A stretch of DNA of 64,000 nucleotides from Enterobacter sp. R4-368 (GTDB taxonomy: Bacteria; Pseudomonadota; Gammaproteobacteria; Enterobacterales; Enterobacteriaceae). Positions 48,918 to 59,799 of this stretch are shown here, in pieces (position 1 is the stretch's first letter; each line of letters begins with the position of its first letter). A program made the position numbers and the translations under genes. The DNA lies in NCBI RefSeq assembly GCF_000410515.1, contig NC_021500.1, positions 4,464,001-4,528,000 on the forward strand, written 5' to 3'. Under the pieces are notes generated by a model. That model was given only the letters and a program-made list of their open reading frames with translations. It was not told the DNA's origin and did no database searches.

Positions 48918-50594
48918 TTAAAATTGCAGGTATTCCGCCACCGGGCCAAGCGCCAGGGCTGGAATAAAGGTTAAAGCGCCGACCAGTAACACGGTGCCGA
49001 TCAGCAGGCCGATAAACAGCGCACCATGCGTTGGCAGCGTGCCGGAGCTGGTCGGTTGAATTTTCTTCGCCACCAGCGAACCGGCAATCGCCATCACCGG
49101 CACAATCACACCAAAGCGGCCAAAGAACATGCAAAACGCCAGCAAACAGTTCCAGAACGGCGTATTGGCGCTTAAGCCCGCAAAGGCGCTACCGTTGTTA
49201 TTGGCGGCAGATGAGACGGCGTACAGCACTTCGCTAAAGCCGTGAATACCGGGGTTGAACATGCCGCTGCGACCGGCGTCGGTCATCATCGCCAGCGCGG
49301 TGCCAATCAGCACCAGAGCCGGGGTGACGAGGATCGCCAGCGCGGTCATTTTCATTTCACGCACGTCGATTTTCTTGCCGAGGAATTCAGGTGTGCGGCC
49401 AATCATCAACCCGGCGATAAACACTGCGAGCAGCACAAACAGCAGCATGCCGTAAAGACCCGAACCCACGCCGCCGAACACCACTTCGCCAATCTGCATC
49501 AGCCACATCGGGATCATGCCGCCAAGCGCGGTAAACGAGTCATGCATGGCGTTGACCGCGCCGCAAGAGGCCGCGGTGGTGACCACGGCGTACAAGCTGC
49601 TGGCCAGAATGCCGAAACGGCTCTCTTTCCCTTCCATATTGATGGCGCTGTCGCCGCCGAGCGTCAGGAAGTGCGGGTTACCCTGCAACTCCGCCCACAT
49701 CACAATCCCGGCGCAGATGACGAAAATAATCGACATTGCCCACAGCAACATGTGTCCCTGGCGGCGATCGCCGACCGCATCGCCAAAAGCGAAGCACAGC
49801 GCCGCCGGGATCAGGAAGATCGCCAGCATCTGCACAAAATTGGTTAAGGCTGTAGGGTTTTCAAACGGATGCGACGAGTTGGCGTTAAAGAAGCCGCCGC
49901 CGTTGGTGCCGAGCATTTTTATCGCTTCTTGCGACGCAACAGGCCCCATCGGCATCAGGTGTTGCACACCTTCCAGCGAGGTATAAGCCTGGTACGGCGA
50001 AAAGTTTTGCAGCGCCCCTTGCTGAATAAAAAACAGAGCAATCAGCAGTGCGATGGGCAGCAACAGCCACAGGGTAATGCGCGTGATATCAACCCAGGCG
50101 TTACCGAGCGTCTCCATACTGCGACGTGAAAAAGCGCGGATCAGCGCAAAGACCACAGCAATACCCGTCGCGGCGGATAAGAAGTTTTGTACCGTCAGTC
50201 CCGCCATCTGGCTGAAATAGCTCAGGGTGCTCTCCCCGGAGTACGCCTGCCAGTTGGTGTTGGAGATAAAGCTGACGGCGGTGTTCAGCGCCAGGTGCCA
50301 GGAGAGCCCCGGCAGGTTTTGTGGGTTAAGCGGCAGAATGCCTTGCAGCATCAGCATCGCAAACAGCAGCACCAGGCCGAAGATGTTCAACCACAAAATC
50401 GCCAGTAAATAGTGCCGCCAGTTCATTTCACGGGTATCGATACCAAGCCCGCGCCAGAGGAGGTTTTCCACACCGCGCACGCCGGGCAGCGGCTGCCCGG
50501 CGATCATTTTCGCCAGCAGCGAACCGAGCGGACGCGCGAGGATAAACAATACCAGCAGAAAGCTGGCAATCAGAAGAAACGCCTGAGCGGCCAT
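48918..50594 (-). CDS. kdpA: KdpA, K+-transporting ATPase channel subunit
   Basis: 558 residues, about ten membrane segments, related to Trk/Ktr K+ channels. Selectivity-filter-like segments include [35 protein letters not shown] and [13 protein letters not shown]. It starts at ATG 50594, overlapping the kdpF stop (ATGA), and ends 20 bp before kdpB. The frame continues upstream to 50690 through kdpF in another reading; that extension is rejected. Confidence 0.98.
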   Translation of the reverse strand: MAAQAFLLIASFLLVLFILARPLGSLLAKMIAGQPLPGVRGVENLLWRGLGIDTREMNWRHYLLAILWLNIFGLVLLFAMLMLQGILPLNPQNLPGLSWHLALNTAVSFISNTNWQAYSGESTLSYFSQMAGLTVQNFLSAATGIAVVFALIRAFSRRSMETLGNAWVDITRITLWLLLPIALLIALFFIQQGALQNFSPYQAYTSLEGVQHLMPMGPVASQEAIKMLGTNGGGFFNANSSHPFENPTALTNFVQMLAIFLIPAALCFAFGDAVGDRRQGHMLLWAMSIIFVICAGIVMWAELQGNPHFLTLGGDSAINMEGKESRFGILASSLYAVVTTAASCGAVNAMHDSFTALGGMIPMWLMQIGEVVFGGVGSGLYGMLLFVLLAVFIAGLMIGRTPEFLGKKIDVREMKMTALAILVTPALVLIGTALAMMTDAGRSGMFNPGIHGFSEVLYAVSSAANNNGSAFAGLSANTPFWNCLLAFCMFFGRFGVIVPVMAIAGSLVAKKIQPTSSGTLPTHGALFIGLLIGTVLLVGALTFIPALALGPVAEYLQF

Positions 50595-50683
50595 CAGAAA
50601 GCCTCCGCGTTGATCAGGGCATAAACCAGATAGCCCAATAACAGGAAAACCAGCACGATGCCGATTACTACGCCTGCACTCAC
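50594..50683 (-). CDS. kdpF: KdpF, small K+-ATPase subunit
   Basis: 29 residues, one membrane helix: starts with GTG ([20 protein letters not shown]) and ends ALINAEAF, nearly the E. coli KdpF sequence. A GGAGG box lies 6 bp before the GTG at 50683. The stop TGA overlaps the kdpA ATG. KdpF binds lipid-exposed KdpA and stabilises the complex. Confidence 0.93.
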   Translation of the reverse strand: MSAGVVIGIVLVFLLLGYLVYALINAEAF

Positions 50684-51098
50684 AATCCACCTCCGGGGTG
50701 ATTTAACGATGTGCAGAAAAAGTAGAATTTTCGACGCAAAGATTTCGCAAAAATCGGCGGGCGAGGTGTAAAAAAAATATAAAAATCGCGCGGAATGAGC
50801 AGGGGGAGTGGTGTGAATGCGCGTTGTCCCTTTCCCCGGGCAGCCCTGCTTATCAAATAATCCACAATTTAACTGATGGTTAGTATTAATTTAACCATTT
50901 TGTAACTTATTTACCGGCTCAATGTAAATAAAGCCTAAATTGACAAAAAATAGTGGTCGGATGAGTAGTAAAATTACAAACAAAACGGTACTATTTTAAC
51001 CAGATTTCAGTGCCGCCCTGGTTTTTACGTTAGTGAGTTTCAGTGGGGGCTAATTATTTTCCGGTGCTGCTTACCGGCCTGACAAAGGGGAGAGAATT
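50684..51098. other. kdpF-ybfA divergent gap
   Basis: 415 bp without a gene. The left part has the kdp promoter region with a KdpE box. The middle and right parts are A+T-rich (for example 50860-51010) and must hold the ybfA promoter; a TTGACA is present near 50939 but no well-spaced -10 follows it. No RNA-like hairpins stand out. Confidence 0.6.
50758..50786 (-). promoter_or_regulatory. KdpE-binding box upstream of kdpF
   Basis: Minus strand: ATTTTTATATTTTTTTTACA followed by CCTCGCCCG. This closely resembles the E. coli KdpE site, which has the same T-rich run then ACACC and GCCCG. It lies about 75-105 bp before the kdpF start, where the activator should sit. Confidence 0.85.
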
Positions 51099-51305
51099 AT
51101 GGACACATACAAAGCGTTTCCGGCTCATATTGTGTTGATGCGACGTGCTTTCGCCGTTCTGGCGGGTGTGCTGGCGTTGCCGGTAATGTTGTTCTGGAAA
51201 GACCGCGCACGTTTTTATAGCTATCTGCATCGCGTCTGGGCAAAAACCAGCGATAAACCGGTGTGGATGGAGCAGGCAGAGAAAGTAGCCTGCGACTTTT
51301 ATTAA
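51099..51305 (+). CDS. ybfA: YbfA, small membrane protein
   Basis: 68 residues, E. coli length. One hydrophobic segment ([16 protein letters not shown]) is followed by the strongly conserved [20 protein letters not shown] and [10 protein letters not shown]. Function unknown; induced by some oxidants in E. coli. GGGGAGAG ribosome-binding site. Adjacent to kdpF as in E. coli. Confidence 0.93.
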   Translation: MDTYKAFPAHIVLMRRAFAVLAGVLALPVMLFWKDRARFYSYLHRVWAKTSDKPVWMEQAEKVACDFY

Positions 51306-51330
51306 TCGACGACACACAGCAAACCTCATC

Positions 51331-51358
51331 GCCACCGCTTTTGCGGTGGCTTTTTTTT
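51331..51358 (+). terminator. ybfA terminator
   Basis: GCCACCGC-TTTT-GCGGTGGC, perfect 8-bp stem, then T8, 25 bp past ybfA. Confidence 0.92.
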
Positions 51359-51405
51359 ATCTGCGGCCTGTGACTACCCTTACCGGGGTAGAAAAAGGAG
51401 CCGTA

Positions 51406-51794
51406 ATGCGCGAGAACATCCCCGCTGGCATTCATGCCTGTTTGTCCGGGAAACCCGTCTTTTTTACGGTTGTTATACAGGGCTTGCGCTCGCGGCTAAG
51501 TCGCTCTCTGCCCGCCAGATATTTGCTCCGACCCGCCTGGCGCTAACCACGCGGCGCAATCATACCAGGGCGTTGATGCCTGGTTTTTATCAAACGCTTT
51601 ATGCCCGCCAGCAGCCAGCTCTCTCCACGCTGATTGAATGTTATCGCCAGCGACCCCAGCCACGGCTTGCACCGAAGACCTTACTCAAACACTATATGGT
51701 TGAATTTCCCGACGCGTCCCTGGCCGGGCTACGCCATGTCAACTCCCCGGCCAAAGGCGCGGTGCTTACATTAAGGATATTAGGAGCGGTATGA
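51406..51794 (+). pseudogene. ybgA: ybgA remnant (DUF523-DUF1722), internally deleted and frameshifted
   Basis: Two pieces of one gene in different frames. From ATG 51406 the peptide MRENIPAGIHACLSGKPVFF resembles the start of DUF523 (typically IPVGISACLxGxxVRFDGG) and stops at 51546. In a second frame, TTRRNHTRALM (from about 51546), then LSTLIECYRQRPQPRLAPKT and LLKHYMVEFPDASLAG, matches the DUF1722 end of E. coli YbgA (DHTNVLM, LAALIDSYRRGEQPLLAP, IKHYMALYPDAWLSG). Between them the bulk of about 300 codons is gone. The stop TGA at 51794 still overlaps the phrB ATG. Intact YbgA-type proteins neighbour phrB in many bacteria. Confidence 0.8.
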
Positions 51795-53203
51795 CCACCC
51801 ATCTGGTCTGGTTTCGCGCGGATTTGCGCGTGCACGACAATCTTGCGCTTGCTGCTGCCTGTCGCAGCGATAACGCGCAGGTAAAAGCCCTGTTTATCGC
51901 CACGCCGGCACAGTGGCGGCAACATAATATGGCGCCACGCCAGGCTGCCTGTCTCAATGCGCATCTCAACGCCTTGCAGCAGGCGCTGGCGGAAAAGGGC
52001 ATTCCGTTGATCTACCGGGAAGCGGCAGATTTTACCGACAGCGTACAAACGGTGGTGGATGTCTGTGGGCGCGAGCAAGTCAGCCATCTTTTTTATAACT
52101 ATCAATACGAATTTAACGAACGACAGCGTGACGTGGCCGTCGAAAAGGCACTGCCAAATGTTGCCTGCCAGGGTTTTGACGACAGCGTGATGCTGGCACC
52201 TGGTAGCGTGATGACCGGCAATCATGAGATGTATAAAGTCTTTACGCCCTTTAAAAATGCCTTTCTGCGTCGGCTGAAAGCGGATCTGCCTCAGTGTGTC
52301 GCCGCACCGCACCCGCGTGAAGGCGTCGAGGTCGCAATAAAACCGATTACGCTTGATTATCCGCAGCAGGAATTTGACGAAAACTTGTTCCCGGCCGATG
52401 AGAAAAGCGCTCTCGCACGGCTTCGTCAGTTTTGCCAGCAGCAGGCGGCGGCGTATGAGCAGCTGCGCGATTTCCCGGCAATCGAAGGCACCAGCCGCTT
52501 GTCGGTGTGTCTGGCGACTGGCGCGTTATCACCGCGCCAGTGCCTGCATCGTCTGCTGGCTGAACAACCGCGGGCGCTCGACGGCGGACCGGGAGCCGTG
52601 TGGCTGAATGAGCTGATTTGGCGCGAATTTTATCGCCATCTGATGACCTATCATCCGGCACTCTGTAAGCATCGTCCTTTTATAGCCTGGACTGATAAGG
52701 TGCAGTGGCAGGAAAACGCCGGGCATCTGCAAGCCTGGCAACGCGGCAATACCGGCTACCCTATTGTTGATGCGGCGATGCGCCAGTTGAACGCTACCGG
52801 CTGGATGCACAACCGCTTACGGATGATAACCGCGAGCTTTCTGGTCAAGGACTTACTTATCGACTGGCGCCATGGGGAGCGTTATTTTATGTCGCAGTTG
52901 ATCGATGGCGATTTCGCGGCAAACAATGGCGGCTGGCAGTGGGCGGCCTCGACGGGCACCGATGCGGCTCCCTATTTTCGTATTTTTAACCCGACCACGC
53001 AGGGCGAACGGTTTGATGCTGACGGCGCGTTTATTCGCCACTGGCTACCGGAGCTGAAAAATGTGCCGGAAAAATCGGTGCATCAACCCTGGGACTGGGC
53101 GGATAAACACCGGGTAAAACTCGATTATCCCCGCCCGATTGTTGACCATAAACAGGCGCGTACCGCCACGCTGGCGGCCTATGAAGCTGCCCGTAAAGCG
53201 TAA
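51791..53203 (+). CDS. phrB: PhrB, deoxyribodipyrimidine photolyase
   Basis: 470 residues. Blue-light enzyme that reverses cyclobutane pyrimidine dimers. N-terminal antenna domain (TTHLVWFRADLRVHDNLAL), C-terminal FAD domain with GAVWLNELIWREFYRH, GYPIVDAAMRQLNATGWMHN and WQWAASTGTDAAPYFRIFNP, which holds the Trp chain. Its ATG overlaps the end of the ybgA remnant, and ybgI follows 10 bp after its stop. Confidence 0.97.
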   Translation: MTTHLVWFRADLRVHDNLALAAACRSDNAQVKALFIATPAQWRQHNMAPRQAACLNAHLNALQQALAEKGIPLIYREAADFTDSVQTVVDVCGREQVSHLFYNYQYEFNERQRDVAVEKALPNVACQGFDDSVMLAPGSVMTGNHEMYKVFTPFKNAFLRRLKADLPQCVAAPHPREGVEVAIKPITLDYPQQEFDENLFPADEKSALARLRQFCQQQAAAYEQLRDFPAIEGTSRLSVCLATGALSPRQCLHRLLAEQPRALDGGPGAVWLNELIWREFYRHLMTYHPALCKHRPFIAWTDKVQWQENAGHLQAWQRGNTGYPIVDAAMRQLNATGWMHNRLRMITASFLVKDLLIDWRHGERYFMSQLIDGDFAANNGGWQWAASTGTDAAPYFRIFNPTTQGERFDADGAFIRHWLPELKNVPEKSVHQPWDWADKHRVKLDYPRPIVDHKQARTATLAAYEAARKA

Positions 53204-53213
53204 AGGAGTGATG

Positions 53214-53957
53214 ATGAAAAATACCGAGCTGGAAAAAGTGATTAACGAAAAACTTAACAGTGCGGCGTTCAGTGATTACGGCCCGAACGGGCTACAGGTT
53301 GAGGGGCGGGAAACGGTACAGAAAATTATCACCGGCGTGACCGCAAGCCAGGCATTGCTGGACGAAGCGGTACGCCAGCAGGCGGACGCGGTGATTGTGC
53401 ATCACGGTTATTTCTGGAAAAACGAAGCGCCGATCATTCGCGGGATGAAGCGTAATCGCCTGAAAACGTTACTGGCCAATGACATCAACCTGTACGGCTG
53501 GCACCTGCCGCTTGATGCGCACCCACAGCTTGGCAATAACGCTCAACTGGCGGCGTTGCTCGGCATTAACGTAATGGGCGAAATTGAAGAGTTGCTGCCG
53601 TGGGGCGAACTCTCCATGCCGGTTCCGGGGCTGGAGCTGGCGTCGTGGATTGAAGCGCGTCTCGGGCGCAAGCCGCTGTGGTGTGGCGATACCGGGCCGG
53701 AAAAAATCACCCGCGTTGCCTGGTGTACCGGCGGCGGGCAGGGTTTTATTGATAAAGCGGCCCGTTTCGGTGTTGATGCGTTTATCACCGGCGAAGTCTC
53801 CGAGCAGACCATTCACTCTGCCCGTGAACAGGGGCTGCATTTCTACTCTGCGGGTCACCACGCTACCGAGCGCGGTGGTATTCGCGCGCTCAGCGACTGG
53901 CTGAATGAAAATACCGATCTTGACGTCACGTTTATCGATATTCCGAACCCGGCGTAA
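53214..53957 (+). CDS. ybgI: YbgI, NIF3-family metal protein
   Basis: 247 residues, E. coli length, from the second of two adjacent ATGs (53211 and 53214). Dinuclear metal ligands are visible in [15 protein letters not shown] and [10 protein letters not shown]. It forms a hexameric toroid in E. coli; annotated as a GTP cyclohydrolase I type 2 homologue, with true substrate unsettled. Leads into pxpBCA by 11 bp. Confidence 0.95.
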   Translation: MKNTELEKVINEKLNSAAFSDYGPNGLQVEGRETVQKIITGVTASQALLDEAVRQQADAVIVHHGYFWKNEAPIIRGMKRNRLKTLLANDINLYGWHLPLDAHPQLGNNAQLAALLGINVMGEIEELLPWGELSMPVPGLELASWIEARLGRKPLWCGDTGPEKITRVAWCTGGGQGFIDKAARFGVDAFITGEVSEQTIHSAREQGLHFYSAGHHATERGGIRALSDWLNENTDLDVTFIDIPNPA

Positions 53958-53968
53958 GGAGAGTACAA

Positions 53969-54625
53969 GTGCAGCGAGCACGGTGTTATTTGTTAGGTGA
54001 AAGCGCGGTGGTGCTGGAGCTGGAGCCTCCGGTACAACTGGCGACGCAAAAGCGTATCTGGCGGCTGACGCAGCGGCTGGCGGACGTGCCGGACGTGGTG
54101 GAAGCCATTCCGGGGATGAATAACATTACGGTGGTGCTGCGCGATCCGCATTCGCTGGCGCTCGACGCTATTGAGCGTTTACAGCGCTGGTGGGAAGAGA
54201 GCGAGGCGCTGGAGCCCGAGTCACGATCCATTGAGATCCCGGTGCTGTACGGCAAAGCGGCCGGGCCGGATCTGGGGCTGGTGGCGGAACACTGCCGGAT
54301 GACGGAAAAGCAGGTTGTTGAGCTGCATGCTTCTGTCGATTACGTGGTGTGGTTTCTTGGCTTCCAGCCTGGTTTCCCTTATCTGGGCGGGATGCCGGAG
54401 GCGCTCGCCACACCGCGCCGCGCTGAACCGCGAGTGAGCGTTCCCGCCGGCTCTGTCGCCATTGGCGGCGCGCAAACCGGCATTTACCCACTGGAAACAC
54501 CCGGCGGCTGGAACCTGATTGGTCGTACCGATCTGGCGTTATTCAACCCGCGCTTGCCGGAGCCGGTGCTATTACGTCCGGGCGATACGCTGCGGTTTGT
54601 GCCGCGCAAGGAGGGCGTATGCTGA
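53969..54625 (+). CDS. pxpB: PxpB, 5-oxoprolinase subunit B
   Basis: 218 residues starting at GTG 53969 after AAGGAGAG. Carboxyltransferase-type C/D fold: [49 protein letters not shown] and [11 protein letters not shown]. With PxpA and PxpC it converts the damage product 5-oxoproline to glutamate using ATP. Overlaps pxpC by 7 bp. Old name ybgJ. Confidence 0.97.
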   Translation: MQRARCYLLGESAVVLELEPPVQLATQKRIWRLTQRLADVPDVVEAIPGMNNITVVLRDPHSLALDAIERLQRWWEESEALEPESRSIEIPVLYGKAAGPDLGLVAEHCRMTEKQVVELHASVDYVVWFLGFQPGFPYLGGMPEALATPRRAEPRVSVPAGSVAIGGAQTGIYPLETPGGWNLIGRTDLALFNPRLPEPVLLRPGDTLRFVPRKEGVC

Positions 54626-55551
54626 ACATTATCCGCGCGGGAATGTATACCACCTTGCAGGGCGGCAAACGTATTGGCTTGCGCCAGTCCGGCGTCAGTT
54701 ATTGTGGCGCGCTGGACGAACCCGCGTTGCAAATTGCCAATGCGCTGGTGGGAAACGCGCCGGAGGCGGCGGCGCTGGAAATCACCTTCGGTCAGTGCGA
54801 AGTGGAGTTTGGTCGCGATGTCTGGTTTGCGCTCACTGGCGCAGGCTGTGAGGCGAAACTTGACGGCAAAGCGGTGTGGACCGGCTGGCGATTTGCGGCA
54901 AAAGCCGGGCAGCGGCTGGTACTGAAAAGGCCGCTGCATGGCGTGCGCAGTTACCTGGCGATAGCGGGTAGCTTTGCAGTACCTGCGGTGATGGGCTCGG
55001 TCAGTACCGATCTGAAAACCGCTATCGGCGGGCTGGAAGGGCGATTATTGCGCGATGGCGATGTGTTGCCACTGGGCGAACCTGTCCGTCATTTTCACAC
55101 GCAGCAAGGGGTAAAACAGTTGCTGTGGGGCAACCGTATTCGCGCATTGCCTGGGCCGGAGTATCACGAATTTGACAGCGCCTCGCAGGAGGCGCTCTGG
55201 CGTTTGCCGTGGCAGATAAGCCCGCAGAGTAACCGCATGGGTTATCGTTTGCAGGGCCAGCCGCTGGTGCGCACTACGTCACGCGAACTGCTTTCCCACG
55301 GCTTGTTGCCGGGCGTCGTGCAGGTTCCCTCTAACGGGCAACCGATAGTGCTGATGAATGATGCCCAGACCACAGGCGGCTACCCGCGAATTGCCTGCAT
55401 TATCGAGGCGGATATGTACCATCTGGCGCAAATCCCACTCGGGCAGCCGATACACTTTGTCCAGTGCTCGCTGGATGAGGCACTGAAGGCGCGGCGCGAG
55501 CAGCGTATCTATCTCGATCAACTGGCATGGCGTCTGCACAATGAAGATTGA
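54619..55551 (+). CDS. pxpC: PxpC, 5-oxoprolinase subunit C
   Basis: 310 residues, carboxyltransferase A/B fold. Begins [21 protein letters not shown]; conserved [29 protein letters not shown] and [14 protein letters not shown]. Third subunit of the oxoprolinase complex. Start overlaps pxpB by 7 bp and end overlaps pxpA by 11 bp, so the three are translationally coupled. Old name ybgK. Confidence 0.97.
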   Translation: MLNIIRAGMYTTLQGGKRIGLRQSGVSYCGALDEPALQIANALVGNAPEAAALEITFGQCEVEFGRDVWFALTGAGCEAKLDGKAVWTGWRFAAKAGQRLVLKRPLHGVRSYLAIAGSFAVPAVMGSVSTDLKTAIGGLEGRLLRDGDVLPLGEPVRHFHTQQGVKQLLWGNRIRALPGPEYHEFDSASQEALWRLPWQISPQSNRMGYRLQGQPLVRTTSRELLSHGLLPGVVQVPSNGQPIVLMNDAQTTGGYPRIACIIEADMYHLAQIPLGQPIHFVQCSLDEALKARREQRIYLDQLAWRLHNED

Positions 55552-56278
55552 TTTAAACGCCGATCTCGGCGAAGGCTGCGGCAACGATGCGGCGCTGCTC
55601 CAGCTTGTTTCTTCCGCCAATATCGCCTGCGGTTTTCACGCAGGGGATGCGCAAACCATGCTGAGCTGTGTACGCGAAGCATTGCGTAACGGTGTGGCGG
55701 TGGGCGCCCATCCCTCTTTTCCGGATCGGGAGAATTTTGGCCGTACGCCGATGCACCTGCCACCGGATATTGTCTATGCGCAGATGCTGTATCAAATTGG
55801 TGCCCTGGCGGCGATGGTGCGTGCCGAAGGCGGCAAACTGCACCATGTGAAACCGCACGGTATGCTCTACAACCAGGCGGCGGATGAAGTGGCGCTGGCC
55901 GATGCCATTGCCGGAGCGGTTTACGATGCGGATCCCGCATTGATTCTGGTTGGGCTGGCGGGCAGCGAGTTAATTCGTGCCGGAGAGCGTTATGGTTTGC
56001 GTACGCGCCAGGAGGTGTTTGCCGATCGCGGCTACCTTCGCGATGGTCGGCTGGTGCCGCGCAGTGAGCCTGCCGCACTGATTGATGATGACAATCTGGC
56101 GCTGGCGCAAACGCTGGACATGGTGCTGGAAGGGCGGGTGAGGTGTGTCACCGGTGAGTTTGTTAATGTGCAGGCGCAAACGGTGTGCCTGCATGGTGAT
56201 GGCGAGCACGCGCTGCTGTTTGCCCGCCGCTTACACGGTGCCTTTGCCCAACGTGGTGTGATGATTTCCGCCCACTAA
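55541..56278 (+). CDS. pxpA: PxpA, 5-oxoprolinase subunit A
   Basis: 245 residues, LamB/YcsF family. Starts [20 protein letters not shown]; further conserved stretches are [44 protein letters not shown] and [15 protein letters not shown]. Probably the subunit that binds and opens 5-oxoproline. Old name ybgL. Followed by nei after 14 bp. Confidence 0.97.
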   Translation: MKIDLNADLGEGCGNDAALLQLVSSANIACGFHAGDAQTMLSCVREALRNGVAVGAHPSFPDRENFGRTPMHLPPDIVYAQMLYQIGALAAMVRAEGGKLHHVKPHGMLYNQAADEVALADAIAGAVYDADPALILVGLAGSELIRAGERYGLRTRQEVFADRGYLRDGRLVPRSEPAALIDDDNLALAQTLDMVLEGRVRCVTGEFVNVQAQTVCLHGDGEHALLFARRLHGAFAQRGVMISAH

Positions 56279-56292
56279 CGCAAGGAGTTTTT

Positions 56293-57084
56293 ATGCCGGA
56301 AGGACCGGAGATCCGCCGGGCGGCGGATACGCTTGAAGCCGCTGTTAAAGGCAAACCATTGACGGATGTCTGGTTTGGCCTGCCGTCGTTGAAAGGTTTC
56401 GCCGCTGATCTTGTGGGGCAGTACGTTGAGAACATTGAAACGCGGGGAAAAGCGCTTCTGACGCATTTTTCCGGTGGACTGACGCTTTACAGCCATAACC
56501 AGCTTTACGGCGTCTGGCGTGTGGTCGGGGCAGGTGAGATCCCGCAAACCAACCGTGTGCTGCGTGTGCGGCTGCAAACGGAGCAGAAGGCGATTTTGCT
56601 GTACAGCGCGTCGGACATTGCGTTACTCACACCGGAACAACTGGCGCAGCATCCGTTTTTACAGCGTGTTGGCCCGGATGTGCTGGATATGACGCTAACC
56701 GTAGAGCAGGTAAAAGCGCGGTTGTTATCTCCCCGTTTTCGCCGTCGCCAGTTTTCCGGGTTATTGCTCGATCAGGCCTTTCTTGCCGGGCTGGGAAATT
56801 ACCTGCGCGTCGAAATTCTCTGGCAAAGCGCCCTGGCACCGCAGCGTAACGCTTCGCAGCTAAGCGAAGAACAACTCGACGTGTTAGCGCATGCGCTGCT
56901 GGATATTCCGCGTTTGTCGTACCAGACACGCGGCGTGGTGGATGAGAATAAACACCACGGCGCGCTGTTTCGCTTTAAGGTGTTTCACCGCGCAGGCGAA
57001 CCGTGCGAGCGTTGCGGCGGGATAATTGCGAAAACCACCATGTCGTCCCGGCCGTTTTACTGGTGCCCGGCTTGTCAGCATTGA
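56293..57084 (+). CDS. nei: Nei, endonuclease VIII
   Basis: 263 residues. DNA glycosylase/AP-lyase for oxidised pyrimidines. Catalytic P2 and E3 in MPEGPEIRR, Lys in GKALLTHF, the H2TH motif in [12 protein letters not shown], and the C-terminal zinc finger [20 protein letters not shown] plus CPAC. GGAG box before the ATG. Last gene of the ybgI-pxpBCA-nei run. Confidence 0.98.
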   Translation: MPEGPEIRRAADTLEAAVKGKPLTDVWFGLPSLKGFAADLVGQYVENIETRGKALLTHFSGGLTLYSHNQLYGVWRVVGAGEIPQTNRVLRVRLQTEQKAILLYSASDIALLTPEQLAQHPFLQRVGPDVLDMTLTVEQVKARLLSPRFRRRQFSGLLLDQAFLAGLGNYLRVEILWQSALAPQRNASQLSEEQLDVLAHALLDIPRLSYQTRGVVDENKHHGALFRFKVFHRAGEPCERCGGIIAKTTMSSRPFYWCPACQH

Positions 57085-57090
57085 AATAAA

Positions 57091-57116
57091 AAACGCGCCT
57101 GAAGGCGCGTTTTTTC
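57091..57116. terminator. Bidirectional terminator between nei and gltA
   Basis: AAACGCGCC-TGAA-GGCGCGTTT, 9-bp stem, flanked by A-rich and T-rich tracts on both sides; 6 bp past nei and 14 bp past gltA on the other strand. Confidence 0.9.
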
Positions 57117-57129
57117 TGCGGGTTAGCTA

Positions 57130-58416
57130 TCAATCTTTTTTCAGATCGGAGCTGAACTCGCGTTTTTCATAACCGGTGTACAACTGACGCGGACGGGCAA
57201 TTTTAATGCCGTCGTCGTGCATTTCGTTCCAGTGTGCAATCCAGCCCACGGTACGCGCCATCGCGAAGATAACGGTAAACATGGAAGAAGGAATACCCAT
57301 CGCTTTCAGAATGATACCGGAGTAGAAGTCGACGTTCGGGTAGAGCTTACGTTCGATAAAGTACGGGTCGTTGAGCGCAATGTGCTCAAGCTCCATCGCC
57401 ACTTCCAGCAGATCATCTTTGGTGCCCAGCTCACGCAGCACTTCGTGGCAGGTTTCACGCATCACGGTCGCCCGCGGGTCATAGTTCTTGTAGACACGGT
57501 GACCGAAGCCCATCAGACGGAACGAATCGTTTTTGTCTTTGGCGCGGCGCAGGAATTCCGGAATGTGTTTCACGGTACTGATCTCTTCCAGCATCTTCAG
57601 CGCAGCTTCGTTGGCGCCGCCGTGTGCCGGTCCCCACAGGGAGGCGATACCCGCAGCGATACAGGCGAACGGGTTCGCGCCAGAAGAGCCAGCGGTACGC
57701 ACGGTAGAGGTGGAAGCGTTTTGTTCATGGTCGGCGTGCAGGATCAGAATGCGGTCCATTGCGCGTTCCAGCACCGGGTTCACTTCATACGGTTCACACG
57801 GCGTGGAGAACATCATGTGCAGGAAGTTACCGGCGTAGGAGAGGTTATTCTGCGGGTAGACGAACGGCTGACCAATGGAATATTTGTAACACATCGCCGC
57901 AACGGTCGGCATTTTCGACAGCAGGCGGAACGCGGCAATCTCGCGGTGACGCGGATTGTTAACATCCAGTGAGTCATGGTAGAACGCGGCCAGCGCGCCG
58001 GTCACACCGCACAGCACCGCCATTGGGTGCGAGTCGCGACGGAAACCGTGGAACAGACGGGTGATCTGCTCATGGATCATGGTATGGCGCGTTACGGTCA
58101 GTTTGAATTCGTCAAACTGTTCCTGCGTCGGTTTTTCGCCGTACAGCAGAATGTAGCAGACTTCCAGATAGTTGGATTCGGTCGCCAGTTGGTCGATAGG
58201 GAAACCACGGTGCAGCAGAATACCTTCGTCACCGTCGATAAAGGTGATTTTCGATTCGCATGATGCGGTAGAGGTAAAACCTGGGTCAAAAGTGAATACC
58301 CCTTTTGAACCGAGACTACGGATATCAATCACATCCTGACCGAGCGTGCCTTTTAGCACATCCAGTTCAATAGCAGCGTCACCATTGTAGGTGATGGTTG
58401 CTTTCTTATCAGCCAT
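57130..58416 (-). CDS. gltA: GltA, type II citrate synthase
   Basis: 428 residues (427 in E. coli). Condenses acetyl-CoA and oxaloacetate to citrate, the entry step of the TCA cycle. The NADH-sensitive hexameric type shows an extra N-terminal beta domain (about 1-50). Catalytic His and Asp segments: [37 protein letters not shown] and the final [15 protein letters not shown]. Divergent from sdhC across 652 bp. Confidence 0.98.
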   Translation of the reverse strand: MADKKATITYNGDAAIELDVLKGTLGQDVIDIRSLGSKGVFTFDPGFTSTASCESKITFIDGDEGILLHRGFPIDQLATESNYLEVCYILLYGEKPTQEQFDEFKLTVTRHTMIHEQITRLFHGFRRDSHPMAVLCGVTGALAAFYHDSLDVNNPRHREIAAFRLLSKMPTVAAMCYKYSIGQPFVYPQNNLSYAGNFLHMMFSTPCEPYEVNPVLERAMDRILILHADHEQNASTSTVRTAGSSGANPFACIAAGIASLWGPAHGGANEAALKMLEEISTVKHIPEFLRRAKDKNDSFRLMGFGHRVYKNYDPRATVMRETCHEVLRELGTKDDLLEVAMELEHIALNDPYFIERKLYPNVDFYSGIILKAMGIPSSMFTVIFAMARTVGWIAHWNEMHDDGIKIARPRQLYTGYEKREFSSDLKKD

Positions 58417-58813
58417 TTACGGTCTCCTTAGCGCCTTATTGCTTAAGACCGCCAGTCACCGGATTTGCATTCAACTGCCCGTCAACGTTACCAGTTTGTT
58501 ATTTAGCTCGCAGCTCTGTTGAGAGGAGGTACCAGGGTACAGAGCGATGGGCGCGTGCAAGTACACATTGAAAACACAGTGAAAAAACAGCAAATCAGCG
58601 TCTTAGCAGTCCGAATTTATCAAACCTGTATACCACTAATAACTGTCCTGATTACATCGGTCAATACCATCACACTGTTACATAACTTATTCTCAGGTGA
58701 AAGTAAGACCCCATAACTTTTGCGAATTATAAGCCCTTTCTGGCGTAGTTTGTAACAAGAATGTTTAACTTTTGTCAAATCAGATGATTAAAATTTAAAA
58801 GAATGTTGTTATC

Positions 58814-58827
58814 GTGATGGGGGTCAC
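58814..58827. promoter_or_regulatory. CRP-type site upstream of sdhC
   Basis: GTGATGGGGGTCAC: GTGA and TCAC half-sites with 6-bp spacing. It is centred about 70 bp before the sdhC -10 element, a class I position. Confidence 0.6.
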
Positions 58828-58865
58828 TGTTCTGCATAAAACCCGACAAACTATATGTAGGTTAA

Positions 58866-58894
58866 TTGTAATGATTTTGTGAACGACCTATACT
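58866..58894 (+). promoter_or_regulatory. sdhCDAB-suc promoter
   Basis: -35 TTGTAA (58866-58871), 17-bp spacer containing TTGTGAAC, -10 TATACT (58889-58894). The block CCTATACTGCCGCCAGG matches the mapped E. coli sdh promoter as I recall it. Confidence 0.78.
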
Positions 58895-59068
58895 GCCGCC
58901 AGGTCTCCGGAATACCCCTGCAATCCCGAGCCACCCAGCGTTGTAACCTGTCGTTTAGCATCTGGAAGCTAATTTTTTGCATGACGAGCAGTTATAGAAA
59001 AGGACGCTGTCTGACCCGCACGCAGACCGGAGGAAGGAAACTATAAGAATAGCATGTGGGCGTTATTC

Positions 59069-59458
59069 ATGATAAAAAATGTGAAAAAACAAAGACCTGT
59101 CAATCTGGATCTGACAACAATTCGGTTTCCTGTTACGGCTATAGCTTCCATTCTCCACCGCGTTTCCGGCGTCATTACTTTCGTGGCGGTTGGCATTCTG
59201 CTGTGGTTATTGGGCCTGTCGCTGTCGTCCGAAGAGGGCTTCCTGACCGCCTCTGCCATCATGAGCAGCTTTTTCGTTAAATTCATTTTCTGGGGCATCC
59301 TGACAGCGCTGGCTTATCACGCTGTGGGCGGTATTCGCCATATGTTAATGGATTTTGGCTGGCTGGAAGAAACCTTCGAAGCAGGAAAGCGTTCCGCTAA
59401 TCTCTCTTTTGCAATCACTGTCGTGCTTTCAATTCTCGCAGGAGTCCTCGTATGGTAA
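59069..59458 (+). CDS. sdhC: SdhC, succinate dehydrogenase cytochrome b556 subunit
   Basis: 129 residues, E. coli length, from ATG 59069 ([15 protein letters not shown]); five more codons are open upstream to 59054. Three membrane helices; quinone-site Ser/Arg in ILHRVSGV and haem ligand His in ALAYHAVGG. Anchors SdhAB with SdhD. First gene of the operon; its stop overlaps sdhD by 7 bp. Confidence 0.97.
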   Translation: MIKNVKKQRPVNLDLTTIRFPVTAIASILHRVSGVITFVAVGILLWLLGLSLSSEEGFLTASAIMSSFFVKFIFWGILTALAYHAVGGIRHMLMDFGWLEETFEAGKRSANLSFAITVVLSILAGVLVW

Positions 59459-59799
59459 GCAACGCCTCCGCATTAGGACGCAACGGCGTACATGATTTTA
59501 TTCTTGTCCGTGCTACTGCCATCGTCCTGACGTTATACATCATCTATATGGTCGGTTTTTTTGCCACGCACGGCGATCTGACCTGGGTGGTATGGACTGG
59601 GTTTTTCTCCTCCGCTTTCACCAAAGTCTTCACGCTGCTGGCGCTGTTTTCGATTCTGATCCATGCCTGGATTGGCATGTGGCAGGTGTTGACCGACTAC
59701 GTTAAACCGCTGGCTGTGCGCCTGGTTCTGCAACTGGCTATCGTCGTTGCACTCGCGGCTTACGTGATTTATGGATTCGTTGTGGTGTGGGGTGTGTAA
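59452..59799 (+). CDS. sdhD: SdhD, succinate dehydrogenase membrane anchor subunit
   Basis: 115 residues, three membrane helices. [19 protein letters not shown] is the first; [19 protein letters not shown] holds quinone-site residues. Overlaps sdhC at its start by 7 bp and shares one base with sdhA (TAATG), so translation of C-D-A is coupled. Confidence 0.97.
   Translation: MVSNASALGRNGVHDFILVRATAIVLTLYIIYMVGFFATHGDLTWVVWTGFFSSAFTKVFTLLALFSILIHAWIGMWQVLTDYVKPLAVRLVLQLAIVVALAAYVIYGFVVVWGV

Larger units (their letters stand above)
58417..59068. other. gltA-sdhC divergent control region
   Basis: 652 bp without a convincing gene. It holds the gltA promoters (not resolved by eye), an A+T-rich middle (about 58700-58870), a CRP-type site, the sdhC promoter and a leader of about 165 nt before sdhC. 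In E. coli this region binds ArcA, CRP, Fur and others, and the leader is a target of RyhB and Spot 42. A short open frame at 58519-58716 has no ribosome-binding site. Confidence 0.7.

Noticed and set aside
58519..58716. 65-codon frame in the gltA-sdhC gap
   Set aside because: No ribosome-binding site, lies in promoter DNA and resembles no known protein.
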